DNA of 64,000 bases, taken from positions 1,178,001 through 1,242,000 of the forward strand of contig NZ_CP108518.1 in the NCBI RefSeq assembly GCF_035989885.1, in the 5' to 3' direction. The stretch's first letter is position 1. Each line of letters opens with the position of its first letter. The position numbers and the translations under genes were made by a program. Below, in pieces: positions 1-8,970 of the stretch. The notes beneath the pieces are model-generated. The model made no database searches and had not been told where the DNA came from. It worked only from the letters and a program-made list of their open reading frames with translations. Source of the stretch: Streptomyces sp. NBC_01232. GTDB taxonomy: Bacteria; Actinomycetota; Actinomycetes; Streptomycetales; Streptomycetaceae.

Positions 1-659
1 GTCGGATCCACCAGCAGCACCCGGTCCTGCTCGTCGAAGAGCAGCACCCCGGCGGCCACCGTCTCGCGGGTCGGCTCCGGGGTCTGCACGATGTCGCAGA
101 CCCGGGCCGTCTCCGAGCGGACGGCATCGGCGATGCGCTCCGCCGTCTCGCGCGGGGTCAGGACCCCGTTGTCGATGACGTGCGCGTCACCGGTCAGCCA
201 GCCGAGGGCCTGCTGGTAGGCAGGTATGTGGTCGTACGCCCACTGCCGGACCCGGAGGTCCACCTCCGCGGGCTCCCCGGGCTCCTTCCGGGTGGCGATG
301 CGCTCCCGCAGGATCGTTTCCGCTGGGGCCAGCAGCACATGCCGCACCGGGATCCGACGCGCCGCCAGCCCGCCGAAGATCTCGTCCCGGTACTCCTGGC
401 GCAGCAGCGTCATCGGTACGACGAGCACCCCGCCCAGTTCGGCCAGCATCGCCGCGGCGGTGTCCACCACCAACCGCCGCCAGCTCGGGAGGTCCTGGTA
501 GTCGCTCACCTCGGCGAGCCGTTTCGGCGGCAGCAGCACGCGCAGCGCGTCTGCGACGAGCTCCGGGTCGAACAGGGTGCTGTCCGGCAGGATTCCGGTC
601 AGTTCGCGGGCCGTGCTGGTCTTTCCGGCGCTGAATGTGCCGTTGATCCAGACAATCAC
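1..659 (-). CDS. P-loop kinase / Nudix-domain protein, 3' end outside window
   Basis: Read leftward, this frame starts with an ATP-binding kinase-like domain. A Walker A motif (GTFSAGKTST) lies within the first 15 residues, in a form common to Streptomyces small AAA/shikimate-kinase-like proteins. The last visible residues (VAAGVLLFDEQDRVLLVD) look like the beginning of a Nudix hydrolase domain, so the product is probably a kinase-Nudix fusion. The substrate cannot be told. I chose the GTG at 659 because a GGGGAGAGGGG ribosome-binding site sits just upstream; an in-frame ATG at 677 is possible. About 219 residues are visible before the window edge cuts the gene. Confidence 0.7.
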   Translation of the reverse strand, partial: MIVWINGTFSAGKTSTARELTGILPDSTLFDPELVADALRVLLPPKRLAEVSDYQDLPSWRRLVVDTAAAMLAELGGVLVVPMTLLRQEYRDEIFGGLAARRIPVRHVLLAPAETILRERIATRKEPGEPAEVDLRVRQWAYDHIPAYQQALGWLTGDAHVIDNGVLTPRETAERIADAVRSETARVCDIVQTPEPTRETVAAGVLLFDEQDRVLLVDP

Positions 660-797
660 GTCTACCCCTCTCCCCATGGCTCGTCCGGAGCCCCCAGTGG
701 CTTGCCCGCATCACCCTGCCACGAAAACCTCGGTTTCCACCGATTGCTTATCCTCGAGGTCACAGCCCTGCACGTGAGCCCCGGAGGATTCGCCACC

Positions 798-1835
798 GTG
801 CCCCACAACCGCCGCCCGTTCGAGCCCCGCTACGGCAACCGGCCGACCATGAAGGACGTGGCGTCCCAGGCGGGCGTCGGCCTCAAGACGGTGTCGCGCG
901 TGGTCAACGGGGAGCCGGGGGTCACCCCCGAGACGGAGAAGCGGGTCCAGGAGGCCATCGAGGCCCTCGGTTTCCGGCGCAACGACAGCGCCCGGGTGCT
1001 GCGCAAGGGCCGTACCGCCACCGTGGGCCTGGTCCTGGAGGATCTCGCCGACCCCTTCTACGGCCCGCTGAACCGGGCGGTGGAGGAGGTGGCCCGCGCG
1101 CACGGGGCGCTGCTCATCAACGGCTCCAGCGCCGAGGACCCGGACCGGGAGCGGGAGTTGGCGCTCGCGCTGTGCGCCCGCCGGGTGGACGGTCTCATCG
1201 TGATCCCGGCCGGGGACGACCACCGCTATCTGGAGCCGGAGATGCGGGCCGGTGTGTCCACGGTGTTCGTGGACCGCCCGGCGGGCCGGATCGAGGCCGA
1301 TGTCGTCCTCTCGGACAGCTTCGGAGGCGCGCGGGGCGGGGTGGCCCACCTGATCGCGGGCGGCCACCGCCGGATCGGGTTCATCGGCGACCAGCCCCGC
1401 ATCCACACGGTGGCGGAACGGCTGCGCGGCTACCGCGAGGCGATGGCGGAGGCGGGCCTGCCGGTGGCCGAGTCCTGGGTCTCCCTCGGGTCGACGGCCC
1501 CGGAGCGGGTCGCGGCGGCGGCGCGGGCGATGCTCGCGGGCTCGGACCCGGTGACCGCCGTCTTCGCCGGCAACAACCGGGTGACGGTCACGGTCGTACG
1601 GGTCCTCGCGGCGCACGGCCGGCCGGTGGCGCTGGTCGGCTTCGACGACTTCGAGCTGGCCGACCTGCTGCGGCCCGGCGTGACGGTGGTGGCCCAGGAT
1701 CCGGCGGCCCTGGGCCGGGTGGCCACGGACCGCCTGTTCCAACGCCTCGCGGGAGTCGACCTGACCCCGTCCCGCATCGAACTCCCGACCCGCCTGATCC
1801 CCCGCGGCTCGGGCGAACTCCCCCCGGCCGCCTGA
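798..1835 (+). CDS. LacI-family transcriptional regulator
   Basis: A 345-residue DNA-binding repressor of the LacI/GalR family. An N-terminal helix-turn-helix spans roughly residues 18-40 (MKDVASQAGVGLKTVSRVV), followed by a hinge and a periplasmic-binding-protein-like sugar domain (GLVLEDLADPFYG, GFDDF near the C-terminus). The frame is open upstream as far as position 180, but homology begins only here. The GTG at 798 has a GGAGG site at 783-787, so I used it. No sugar transporter or catabolic gene is next to it, so the effector is unknown. It ends 3 bases from the end of a convergent small gene. Confidence 0.85.
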   Translation: MPHNRRPFEPRYGNRPTMKDVASQAGVGLKTVSRVVNGEPGVTPETEKRVQEAIEALGFRRNDSARVLRKGRTATVGLVLEDLADPFYGPLNRAVEEVARAHGALLINGSSAEDPDRERELALALCARRVDGLIVIPAGDDHRYLEPEMRAGVSTVFVDRPAGRIEADVVLSDSFGGARGGVAHLIAGGHRRIGFIGDQPRIHTVAERLRGYREAMAEAGLPVAESWVSLGSTAPERVAAAARAMLAGSDPVTAVFAGNNRVTVTVVRVLAAHGRPVALVGFDDFELADLLRPGVTVVAQDPAALGRVATDRLFQRLAGVDLTPSRIELPTRLIPRGSGELPPAA

Positions 1836-1838
1836 CCG

Positions 1839-2033
1839 TCACCGGATCAGCGCCCGCAGCACGGGCACGGACGCCCCGGCGGCCGCGAGCCCGGCAAGCA
1901 CGGACGGTGCGGCGCCGGACCCGCCGAGGAAGGTCAGGCCGCCGGCCGTGAGGCCGATCAGGACCGCGGCGAGCAGCACGACGGCGGCGTGCAGGGTCAC
2001 GAAGGGCGCATCGTCGCCCGGAGTTGTGGTCAT
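1839..2033 (-). CDS. small two-helix membrane protein
   Basis: A 64-residue protein with two hydrophobic stretches (about residues 14-35 and 40-60), predicted to be an integral membrane protein. No family is recognised. It is convergent with the LacI gene, and its ATG is at 2033 with no strong ribosome-binding site. Length and composition resemble the small hypothetical membrane proteins common in Streptomyces, so no function is assigned. Confidence 0.5.
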   Translation of the reverse strand: MTTTPGDDAPFVTLHAAVVLLAAVLIGLTAGGLTFLGGSGAAPSVLAGLAAAGASVPVLRALIR

Positions 2034-2190
2034 GGCCCGATGGGAACACCGCCGAAGCGGCGCCGGCGCATGCGCCGAACGGATCCCGGTCGCGGCCGGA
2101 CGCCACCGGACCGTGCCGTGGACCGGTGGCGTTCCGCCCTGTCCGGGATCGTCCGGCGGCGCGGTGTCCCCGCCTCTAACCTGTGCGGTG

Positions 2191-4464
2191 ATGAACAGCG
2201 TGCCTGCATTCAGCGAAGAACTCGCGGCGTTCGCGGCGGACTTGCGCAAGCTGCGGCTCGACCGCGGCAACCGCTCGTACCGCGATCTGGCCGCACGTGC
2301 GGCCAAGTCCACGACGGGCATCCGGATTCCGGTGTCCACCCAGAGCGACGCGTTCCGCGGGGAACGGCTGCCGGGGCTGGACCGGCTCATGGGTCTCGTG
2401 CGGATCCTGCACTCCTACGACGAGTTCGGGCGGGAGCGGGCCGCCATCCCGCCCCACAACTCCCCCGAGCTGGAGCCCTGGCGCCGGCGCTGGCGCGACC
2501 TGGCGGAGCTGGACCCCGGCGCGTCCCGGCGCGAGGCCCCGCCCGCCCCGGTCCCGGCCGCGCCACCGGTTCCGACGCATACGCCGACGGCCGCTCACAC
2601 GCCGTCTCCTCCTCCCTCCCCGTCTCCGCTCGTCACGGAGAGCGGCGGGGCCGAGTTCACCATCGCTCTCAAGCTCGTCGGACACACCCGTCTGGTGTGG
2701 CGGCTCGCGTTCTCTCCCGACGGCCGCACACTGGCGTCCGCGGGCAACGACGGGACGGTGAGGCTGTGGAACACGGCCGACGGCCGGGCGGAAGGCACTG
2801 CGCTGAGCGGCGAGAAGCCCGCACCCGTGCTCCAGGTGGGCTTCTCCCCGCTCGGCGACCGGGTGGCGGCCCTCTCCGACGACGGCCGTGCCCAGCTGTG
2901 GAACAGCCGCACCCTCGCGCCCCAGCCCCTCCCCGGGGGCCGGCGCCCGGCCAGCAGCATCGGTTTCACCCCCGACGGACACCTGCTCGGCGCGACTCCG
3001 CAGGGCTCCGACTGCCAGGTGTTCGATCTCGACACCGACGCCCCGCGGGGTGCCTGCGCCGCGTACAGCGGGCGGGCGGACGCGCTCGCCTTCTCGGCGG
3101 ACGGCCGGCGGCTGGTGGTGGCCGACGGGTTCGCCGACGTGCGGCAGTGGGACACGGTCACCGGTCAGCCGGTCGGGGCCGCGCTGACCGGGCACTGCGA
3201 CAACGTGGAGGCCCTCGCCTACTCCCCCGACGGCCGCCTGCTGGCCACCGGGAGTCACGACACCACCGCCCGGCTGTGGGACACGGGCACCGGCAAGCAG
3301 ACCGGCCCGGAACTCGTCGGGCACGACAACGCGGTCAACGCGGTGGCGTTCTCCCCGGACGGAACCCTCCTGGCGACGGCGAGCGCGGACCGGTCCGTAC
3401 GGCTGTGGGACACGGCCACCGGCCTTCCGGTGGGGCCCGCACTGACCGGGCACACCCTCGCCGTCAACGCCGTTGCCTTCTCTCCCGACGGACTGCTGCT
3501 CGCCACCGCGGGCGACGACCAGACGATCCTGCTGCACCGGCGGCGTACCGCGGGCGCCCTCGCGGTGTCGGCGGGCGCGGGCGCCCTGGCGGCCGCCCTG
3601 CGCGAGCACCTGGTCCTGCCCCTGCCGGCCCGCGAGGGACCCGGTCTGCCCCTCGACCTCGTACGGTTCGCGCCCGACGGACGGCGGATCGTCGCACTCG
3701 CGGGCGCGTTGAAGGTGGCGGTCTGGGACCCGGCCGGGTCCGGGCCCGCCCGGGTGCTGGACGTTCCGCCGCACATGCCGCTGCTGGGCCTGGACTTTCC
3801 CGGGGACGGGGACCCGGTGGTCTGGTCCTCGCACGGGCTGACCCCGCCGATCGGCCCGGCCACGGGCACCCGGCTCGCCCTGGTCGACCACATGTCGTAC
3901 TCGCCGGACGGGCGGCTCGTCGCGGTGACCGACCTCTTCGGGCGGGTGGCCGTGCACGACTGCCGAACCTTCGCACCGCGCGGTGGCCCGCTGGACGCAG
4001 GGGATCCCGATGCGGGGACCGACGTACGGTTCTCCCCCGACGGGCGGCTGCTGGCGCTCCTCGGCCGGGAACTGCGCGTCTGGGACACCGAACGGGCCCG
4101 GTACGTGAGCCGGCGGCAGCAGGCGCGGTGTTTCGCCTTCGGTGCGCAAGGGCGTCTGCTGGCCCTGGTGGACGCCGACGGCGGACCGGTCCGGCTCTGC
4201 GATCCGTGGTCCGGTGCGGAGGTGGCGGAGCCGGTGGGCGACCTGCGAGCCGGCTGCGAGGAAGTGGCCCTGTCACCCGACGGCCGGCTGCTGGCCACCG
4301 TGGACGGCGCCGGCGACTTGACGGTGTGGGACCTGGCGGCGCGGCGGCCCGTGGTCCAGGAGGCCGCGCGGCTGACCTCGTTGGCCTTCTCCCCCGACGG
4401 CAGCCTGCTGGCCGCGACCGCCGGCGACTCCACGCTGCGGCTGTGGCTGGTCGGCGTCGCGTGA
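2191..4464 (+). CDS. HTH-like N-terminal domain with WD40 beta-propeller repeats
   Basis: A 757-residue cytoplasmic protein. Residues 1 to about 80 look like the helical XRE-type domain found at the N-terminus of many Streptomyces multidomain signalling proteins. A Pro-rich linker follows (about 110-150), then many WD40 blades with repeated FSPDGRLLA and RLWD signatures through to the C-terminus, enough for two propellers. The NTPase or kinase domain that often sits between such parts is absent. ATG 2191 directly follows a GTG. A scaffolding or regulatory role is inferred. Two hairpins follow the stop codon. Confidence 0.75.
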   Translation: MNSVPAFSEELAAFAADLRKLRLDRGNRSYRDLAARAAKSTTGIRIPVSTQSDAFRGERLPGLDRLMGLVRILHSYDEFGRERAAIPPHNSPELEPWRRRWRDLAELDPGASRREAPPAPVPAAPPVPTHTPTAAHTPSPPPSPSPLVTESGGAEFTIALKLVGHTRLVWRLAFSPDGRTLASAGNDGTVRLWNTADGRAEGTALSGEKPAPVLQVGFSPLGDRVAALSDDGRAQLWNSRTLAPQPLPGGRRPASSIGFTPDGHLLGATPQGSDCQVFDLDTDAPRGACAAYSGRADALAFSADGRRLVVADGFADVRQWDTVTGQPVGAALTGHCDNVEALAYSPDGRLLATGSHDTTARLWDTGTGKQTGPELVGHDNAVNAVAFSPDGTLLATASADRSVRLWDTATGLPVGPALTGHTLAVNAVAFSPDGLLLATAGDDQTILLHRRRTAGALAVSAGAGALAAALREHLVLPLPAREGPGLPLDLVRFAPDGRRIVALAGALKVAVWDPAGSGPARVLDVPPHMPLLGLDFPGDGDPVVWSSHGLTPPIGPATGTRLALVDHMSYSPDGRLVAVTDLFGRVAVHDCRTFAPRGGPLDAGDPDAGTDVRFSPDGRLLALLGRELRVWDTERARYVSRRQQARCFAFGAQGRLLALVDADGGPVRLCDPWSGAEVAEPVGDLRAGCEEVALSPDGRLLATVDGAGDLTVWDLAARRPVVQEAARLTSLAFSPDGSLLAATAGDSTLRLWLVGVA

Positions 4465-4487
4465 ACGACCGCCGGGGTGTGTCCTTC

Positions 4488-4521
4488 GGATCCTGCCGGA
4501 CAGCGGGGCCCGGCAGGATCC
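4488..4521. terminator. perfect hairpin between convergent genes
   Basis: Arms GGATCCTGCCGG (4488-4499) and CCGGCAGGATCC (4510-4521) form a perfect 12-bp stem with a 10-base loop. It lies just after the WD40 gene and is followed by a second hairpin. There is no clear T tract. Confidence 0.6.
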
Positions 4522-4530
4522 GGAAGACAT

Positions 4531-4574
4531 GCCCCAGGCCCGTCCGAGGGCAGTTCCCGGACGGGCCTCGGGGC
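4531..4574. terminator. second hairpin before the aldolase gene 3' end
   Basis: AGGCCCGTCCG (4536-4546) pairs with CGGACGGGCCT (558-568 of the same kilobase), extended after one mismatch by GCCCC/GGGGC. It lies 8 bases beyond the leftward aldolase gene, which it probably terminates. Confidence 0.6.
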
Positions 4575-4581
4575 AGGAGGG

Positions 4582-5880
4582 TCAGCCGGTTGCCGTCAGG
4601 GTGGCCGAGCGGCGCGGGATCGCGAAGGCGTCCAGTTCCGCGCGGGTCAGGCCGGTCAGGGCGGTGACCTCCTCGGCGCCCACCGCGCCGCAGTCGAGGC
4701 CGCGGACCAGGTAGCCGGCCAGGGCCTTGGCGGTGGCCGGCTCGTCCATCACGTCGCCCTCGATCTTGGCGACGTACGCCTTCAGGCGCGCGGCGGCGGT
4801 CTCCAGGCCCTCGCGGTAGAAGGTGAAGACGGCCGCGTAGCGGGTCGGCAGGTGCGCCGGGTGCATGTCCCAGCCCTGGTAGTAGGCGCGGGCCAGCGCG
4901 CGGCGGGTCAGGCCGTAGTGGAGCTTCCAGCCCTCGTGGACCTTCTCGGTGGTGCCGATCGGCAGCACGTTGGTGGAGCCGTCCGATACGCGTACGCCGG
5001 TGCCGGCGGCAGCGACCTGCATGATCGCCTTGGCGTGGTCGGCAGCCGGGTGGTCGCTGGCCTGGTAGGCCGCGGAGACGCCGACGCAGGCGCTGTAGTC
5101 GAAGGTGCCGTAGTGCAGGCCGGTGGCGCGGCCCTTGGAGGCCTCGATCATGCGGGCCACCGTGGCGGTGCCGTCGGAGGCCAGGATGGACTGGCTGGTC
5201 TCGATCTGGATCTCGAAGCCGATCCGGCCCGGGCGCAGGCCGCGGGTGGTCTCGAAGGCCTCCAGCAGCTCGACGAAGGCGGTGACCTGCTCGGCGTAGG
5301 TGACCTTGGGGAGGGTCAGGACCAGGTTCTCGGGCAGGCCGCCGTGGGCGAGCAGGCCGGAGAGGAAGATGTCCGTGGTGCGGATGCCGCGGTCGCGGAC
5401 GTTGGACTCCATGCACTTCATGCGGATGCCCATGTACGGGGCGTTGGTGCCGTTGGAGTACGCCTCGGAGATCAGGCGGGCGGCGCGGGCCGCGGCCTGG
5501 TCCTCCTCCTCGTCGGAGCGGACGCCGAAGCCGTCCTCGAAGTCGACGCGGAGGTCCTCGATGGGCTCGCTGAGCAGCTTGGCGCGGACGCGGTCGTAGA
5601 CCGGTACGGCCAGCTCGTCGGAGATGCCGAGCACCTTGGCGAAGGTGGCGGCGTCCGGGGCGTGCTCGTCGAGGGCGGCGAGGGCCTGGTCGCCCCAGGA
5701 GCGGATGGTGTCGGCGGCGAAGACGTCACCGGGTACGTAGACCGTGTGGATGGGCTGCCGGGTGCCGGGGTCGCCCGGGTAGTGGCGCGCGAGTTCCGCG
5801 TCCACCGGCGCGAGGGAGGCGCTGATGCCCTCGCTGACCGCGCCTGCGAGGCTCGTCGCCACCTTCTCCTGCTGACCCAT
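4582..5880 (-). CDS. DUF6986-type aldolase / CitE-like protein
   Basis: A 432-residue protein of the HpcH/HpaI aldolase-citrate lyase-like superfamily, in the subgroup I recall as DUF6986. Visible features are an acidic VDFEDGFG segment, ExQIET, and LHYGTFDYSACVG, all consistent with a TIM-barrel metal-dependent lyase. The reaction is not known. The ATG at 5880 has a strong GAGGAGAG site. It lies downstream of etfBA on the same strand but has its own promoter-like sequence, so a shared redox or catabolic function is only inferred. Confidence 0.65.
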   Translation of the reverse strand: MGQQEKVATSLAGAVSEGISASLAPVDAELARHYPGDPGTRQPIHTVYVPGDVFAADTIRSWGDQALAALDEHAPDAATFAKVLGISDELAVPVYDRVRAKLLSEPIEDLRVDFEDGFGVRSDEEEDQAAARAARLISEAYSNGTNAPYMGIRMKCMESNVRDRGIRTTDIFLSGLLAHGGLPENLVLTLPKVTYAEQVTAFVELLEAFETTRGLRPGRIGFEIQIETSQSILASDGTATVARMIEASKGRATGLHYGTFDYSACVGVSAAYQASDHPAADHAKAIMQVAAAGTGVRVSDGSTNVLPIGTTEKVHEGWKLHYGLTRRALARAYYQGWDMHPAHLPTRYAAVFTFYREGLETAAARLKAYVAKIEGDVMDEPATAKALAGYLVRGLDCGAVGAEEVTALTGLTRAELDAFAIPRRSATLTATG

Positions 5881-5930
5881 CGTGCACTCTCCTCTTTTCC
5901 GCTTCACGGAAGCTTAGATCCGCATAGCAG

Positions 5931-5959
5931 AATTTAGTCACGGGGTTCCGCTCCGTCAA
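5931..5959 (-). promoter_or_regulatory. sigma70-like promoter for the aldolase gene
   Basis: On the minus strand TTGACG (5954-5959) is followed after 17 bases by TAAATT (5931-5936), a close match to the vegetative consensus and unusually AT-rich for this region. It lies about 50 bases upstream of the aldolase start codon. Confidence 0.55.
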
Positions 5960-6054
5960 TGGTCCCCCCGCCGTCCTGGACAAACGACTCGGGGCCGCGC
6001 GGTGACAATCACCACACGGCCCCGGAGAAGCGAAGCTACGAAGAGAAGCGCAGG

Positions 6055-7017
6055 TCAGCCCTTGCGCGCCTTGATCTCGCCGGTCAGCTGCGGAACGACG
6101 GCGAAGAGGTCGCCGACGACGCCGTAGTCGACGAGGTCGAAGATCGGGGCCTCGGCGTCCTTGTTGATGGCCACGATGGTCTTCGAGGTCTGCATGCCGG
6201 CCCGGTGCTGGATCGCGCCCGAGATGCCGGAGGCGATGTACAGCTGCGGGGAGACCGACTTGCCGGTCTGGCCGACCTGGTTGGAGTGCGGGTACCAGCC
6301 GGCGTCGACGGCAGCGCGCGAGGCACCGACGGCCGCGCCGAGGGAGTCCGCGAGCTCCTCGATGATGCCGAAGTTCTCGGCACCGTTGACACCGCGGCCG
6401 CCGGAGACCACGATCGCGGCCTCGGTCAGCTCGGGGCGACCGGTCGACTCGCGGGCGGTGCGGGCGGTGACCTTGGTACCGGTGGCCAGGGCGCCGAAGG
6501 TGACGGCGAGCGCCTCGACGGCGCCGGCGGCCGGAGCGGCCTCGACCGGGGCCGAGTTCGGCTTCACGGTGATGACCGGGGTGCCCTTGGAGACGCGGGA
6601 CTTGGTGGTGAACGACGCGGCGAAGGCGGACTGCGTCGCGACCGGGCCCTCGTCACCCGCCTCCAGGTCGACGGCGTCGGTGATGATGCCCGAACCGATA
6701 CGGACGGCCAGGCGCGCGGCGATCTCCTTGCCCTCGGCGGAGGACGGGACGAGCACGGCGGCCGGGGAAACGGCCTCGTAAGCGGCCTGGAGCGCGTCCA
6801 CCTTCGGTACCACGAGGTACTCGGTGAACTCGGGGGCGTCGGCGGTGAGGACCTTGACCGCGCCGTGCTCGGCGAGCACCGCGGCGGTGGCGTCGGCACC
6901 GGCGCCCAGGGCGACGGCGACGGGCTCGCCGATGCGGCGGGCCAGCGTCAGCAGCTCGAGGGTGGGCTTGCGGACGGCGCCGTCCACGTGGTCGACGTAG
7001 ACGAGAACTTCAGCCAT
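6055..7017 (-). CDS. etfA: electron transfer flavoprotein alpha subunit
   Basis: A 320-residue FAD-binding subunit of the ETF heterodimer, which takes electrons from acyl-CoA and other flavin dehydrogenases. The C-terminal FAD signature is clear at about residues 244-275 ([27 protein letters not shown]). It follows etfB on the same strand with a gap of about 58 bases, forming the usual etfBA operon, and the length is normal. No ETF-quinone oxidoreductase is seen in the window. Confidence 0.95.
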   Translation of the reverse strand: MAEVLVYVDHVDGAVRKPTLELLTLARRIGEPVAVALGAGADATAAVLAEHGAVKVLTADAPEFTEYLVVPKVDALQAAYEAVSPAAVLVPSSAEGKEIAARLAVRIGSGIITDAVDLEAGDEGPVATQSAFAASFTTKSRVSKGTPVITVKPNSAPVEAAPAAGAVEALAVTFGALATGTKVTARTARESTGRPELTEAAIVVSGGRGVNGAENFGIIEELADSLGAAVGASRAAVDAGWYPHSNQVGQTGKSVSPQLYIASGISGAIQHRAGMQTSKTIVAINKDAEAPIFDLVDYGVVGDLFAVVPQLTGEIKARKG

Positions 7018-7075
7018 GGGACTGCTCTCCTGCGATTGCGAAGTGTCTGGGGGCTAAGAGGGGTGGCCGAGGTTC

Positions 7076-7861
7076 TTAGATGAACTTCTGGCCGGCCAGG
7101 AACTCGGCCAGCTGCTTGCCGCCCTCGCCCTCGTCCTTGACGATCGTGCCGGCGGTGCGGGCCGGGCGCTGCGCCGCGGAGTCGACCGCGGTCCAGGAGC
7201 CCTCGAGGCCGACCTCGTCGGACTCCAGGTCCAGGTCGGACAGGTCCCAGGACTCGACCGGCTTCTTCTTGGCGGCCATGATGCCCTTGAAGGACGGGTA
7301 GCGGGCCTCGCCCGACTGGTCCGTCACCGAGACGAGCGCGGGGAGGGAGGCCTCCAGCTGCTCGCTCGCGGTGTCGCCGTCACGGCGGCCGGTCACGGTG
7401 CCGTCCTCGACCTTGACCTCGGAGAGCAGGGTGACCTGCGGGACGCCCAGGCGCTCGGCCAGGATCGCCGGCAGCACGCCCATGGTGCCGTCGGTCGACG
7501 CCATGCCCGTGATGACCAGGTCGTATCCGGCCTTCTCGATCGCCTTGGCGAGCACCAGCGAAGTGCCCATGACGTCGCTGCCGTGCAGGTCGTCGTCCTC
7601 GACGTGGATGGCCTTGTCGGCACCCATCGACAGCGCCTTGCGCAGCGCGTCCTTGGCGTCCTCGGGGCCCACCGTCAGAACGGTGATCTCGGCATCGTCG
7701 GCCTCGTCGGCGATCTGCAGCGCCTGCTCGACGGCGTACTCGTCGAGCTCCGACAGCAGGCCGTCGACGTCGTCACGGTTGACGGTCAAGTCTTCGGTGA
7801 ACTGCCGGTCGCCCGTGGCGTCGGGCACGTACTTCACACAGACAACGATCCTCAGGCTCAC
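7076..7861 (-). CDS. etfB: electron transfer flavoprotein beta subunit
   Basis: A 261-residue AMP-binding subunit of ETF. The N-terminus (SLRIVVCVKYVPDA) and the central nucleotide-binding segment (DLVITGMASTDGTMG) are typical, and the protein ends in MAAKKKPVESWDL plus a short tail. It starts at GTG 7861 with AGGAGAG upstream, and etfA follows on the same strand, so the two are co-transcribed. Confidence 0.95.
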   Translation of the reverse strand: MSLRIVVCVKYVPDATGDRQFTEDLTVNRDDVDGLLSELDEYAVEQALQIADEADDAEITVLTVGPEDAKDALRKALSMGADKAIHVEDDDLHGSDVMGTSLVLAKAIEKAGYDLVITGMASTDGTMGVLPAILAERLGVPQVTLLSEVKVEDGTVTGRRDGDTASEQLEASLPALVSVTDQSGEARYPSFKGIMAAKKKPVESWDLSDLDLESDEVGLEGSWTAVDSAAQRPARTAGTIVKDEGEGGKQLAEFLAGQKFI

Positions 7862-8061
7862 GCCGGCTCTCCTACCGCATCGTCTTTTCTGGTACCGCCT
7901 TATGCAGGCAGCATAGGCGCCTTGTCGGGCGGATCCCGGTCGGGGCGGCCCGCGCTCCGAAGGGAATGTTACTCGCCAGTACATCGTGCGTCCCACCAAG
8001 CCGCAAGGCTGCCGAGCTGTGATCTGCCCAACGCCGTGCGGCCCGGCCGAGCAGGGACGTT

Positions 8062-8679
8062 TCAGTCGCGCAACGCGTTGAAGCGTCCCTGGTGGTACAG
8101 CAGGGGACGGCCCTCACCGGCCGGATCCCCGACGACTGCCTCAGCGATGATCACACGATGCTCGCCGGCGGGCACACGTGCCACCACCCTGCAGACCAGC
8201 CACGCCAGTACGCCGTCCAGCACCGGCACCCCGTGCGGGCCCGAGGCCCAGCCGGTCGGCGGACCGAAACGGTCCGCTCCGCTGCGGGCGAACAGGCCCG
8301 CCAGATCCCGTTGGTGCTCGCCGAGTATGTGGACGCCGAGGTACTCGCTGTCGCGCACCGCGGGCCAGCTCGAGGCCCCGGTGCCGATGGTGAAGGACAG
8401 CAGCGGAGGGTCGGCGGAGACGGAGTTGAGCGAGGTGGCGGTGAATCCCACCGGGCGGCCGCCGTCCTGGGCGGTGATCACGGCGACGCCGGCGGCGTGC
8501 TGCCGGAAGACCGAACGCAGGAGGTCGGGCGAGCCGGGCCGGGTCGTGTCGGCCGCTGTTTCGGCCGGTATCGGGGCCGGGATCGGGGCCGGGGCCGGGA
8601 TCGGGGCCGGGATCGGGGCCGGTATCGGGGAACGGGGGGACGGAGCCGTGGGGACCGTCGGGACTGTCGTAGCAGTCAT
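8062..8679 (-). CDS. flavin reductase-like FMN-binding split-barrel protein with Pro-Ala repeat tail
   Basis: A 205-residue NAD(P)H:flavin reductase-family protein. The split-barrel domain covers about residues 50-205 (HAAGVAVIT, GFTATSLNSVSADPPLLSF, GEHRVIIAEAV, PLLYHQGRF). The N-terminus carries a low-complexity PIPA/PAPIPA run at about residues 18-40, encoded by near-identical 12-base repeats, which is probably a disordered extension. Such reductases supply reduced flavin to two-component monooxygenases, including sulfonate oxygenases. No partner oxygenase is adjacent. ATG 8679 has a weak ribosome-binding site, so a shorter form is possible. A candidate leader peptide lies 62 bases upstream. 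Confidence 0.75.
   Translation of the reverse strand: MTATTVPTVPTAPSPRSPIPAPIPAPIPAPAPIPAPIPAETAADTTRPGSPDLLRSVFRQHAAGVAVITAQDGGRPVGFTATSLNSVSADPPLLSFTIGTGASSWPAVRDSEYLGVHILGEHQRDLAGLFARSGADRFGPPTGWASGPHGVPVLDGVLAWLVCRVVARVPAGEHRVIIAEAVVGDPAGEGRPLLYHQGRFNALRD
8560..8640. repeat. 12-base tandem repeat encoding PIPA
   Basis: Tandem copies of a GGGATCGGGGCC-like unit, with single-base variants, lie inside the flavin reductase gene and encode its Pro-Ile-Pro-Ala run. The unit length is a multiple of three, so copy-number changes would keep the frame. Confidence 0.7.
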
Positions 8680-8740
8680 CAGGGTTCTGCCTTCTGCCGC
8701 GGAACACGCGGGCGCTGTCGGGGATCGGGGGCCGGGGCTT

Positions 8741-8821
8741 TCAGTGATCCCAACAGCGCGCGCTCGCGTGGCGGACGAGGTCCACGTGGACCCGTCCGTA
8801 GAGCAGGAGTTCATACCGCAT
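8741..8821 (-). CDS. candidate cysteine leader peptide (26 aa)
   Basis: This short frame encodes a 26-residue peptide ending HASARCWDH with the core RVHVDLVR. The pattern H-V-D-L-x-R followed by S-A-x-C matches the putative leader peptides that I recall upstream of sulfur-metabolism genes in Streptomyces. It lies 62 bases upstream of the flavin reductase start on the same strand. Attenuation by translation through the Cys codon is inferred. The ribosome-binding site is weak, and a few other start codons are possible. Confidence 0.55.
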   Translation of the reverse strand: MRYELLLYGRVHVDLVRHASARCWDH

Positions 8822-8970
8822 ACCGCCAGCCTGGCGATCTCCCGTGGACACAGTCAAGCGGGATCGGGCAGATGTCAGGCGCGTCACGCTGTGTGCGGGC
8901 GCGCGCACCGGCGCTTTCGGCACCACCCCGTCGGGCCGCCCCGCAGCCGCTGCGCCCGCCGCGCGGCGCG

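Noticed and set aside
180..1835. A 551-codon rightward frame that includes the LacI gene
   Set aside because: LacI homology starts only at GTG 798, which has its own ribosome-binding site. The upstream part is antisense to the kinase-Nudix gene.
3464..5416. A 650-codon leftward frame across the WD40 and aldolase genes
   Set aside because: It crosses two hairpin terminators and two real genes in other frames and has no recognisable domain.
8560..8640. Tandem repeats as a possible CRISPR array
   Set aside because: The units are 12 bases, directly adjacent, without spacers, and they encode PIPA inside a real gene.
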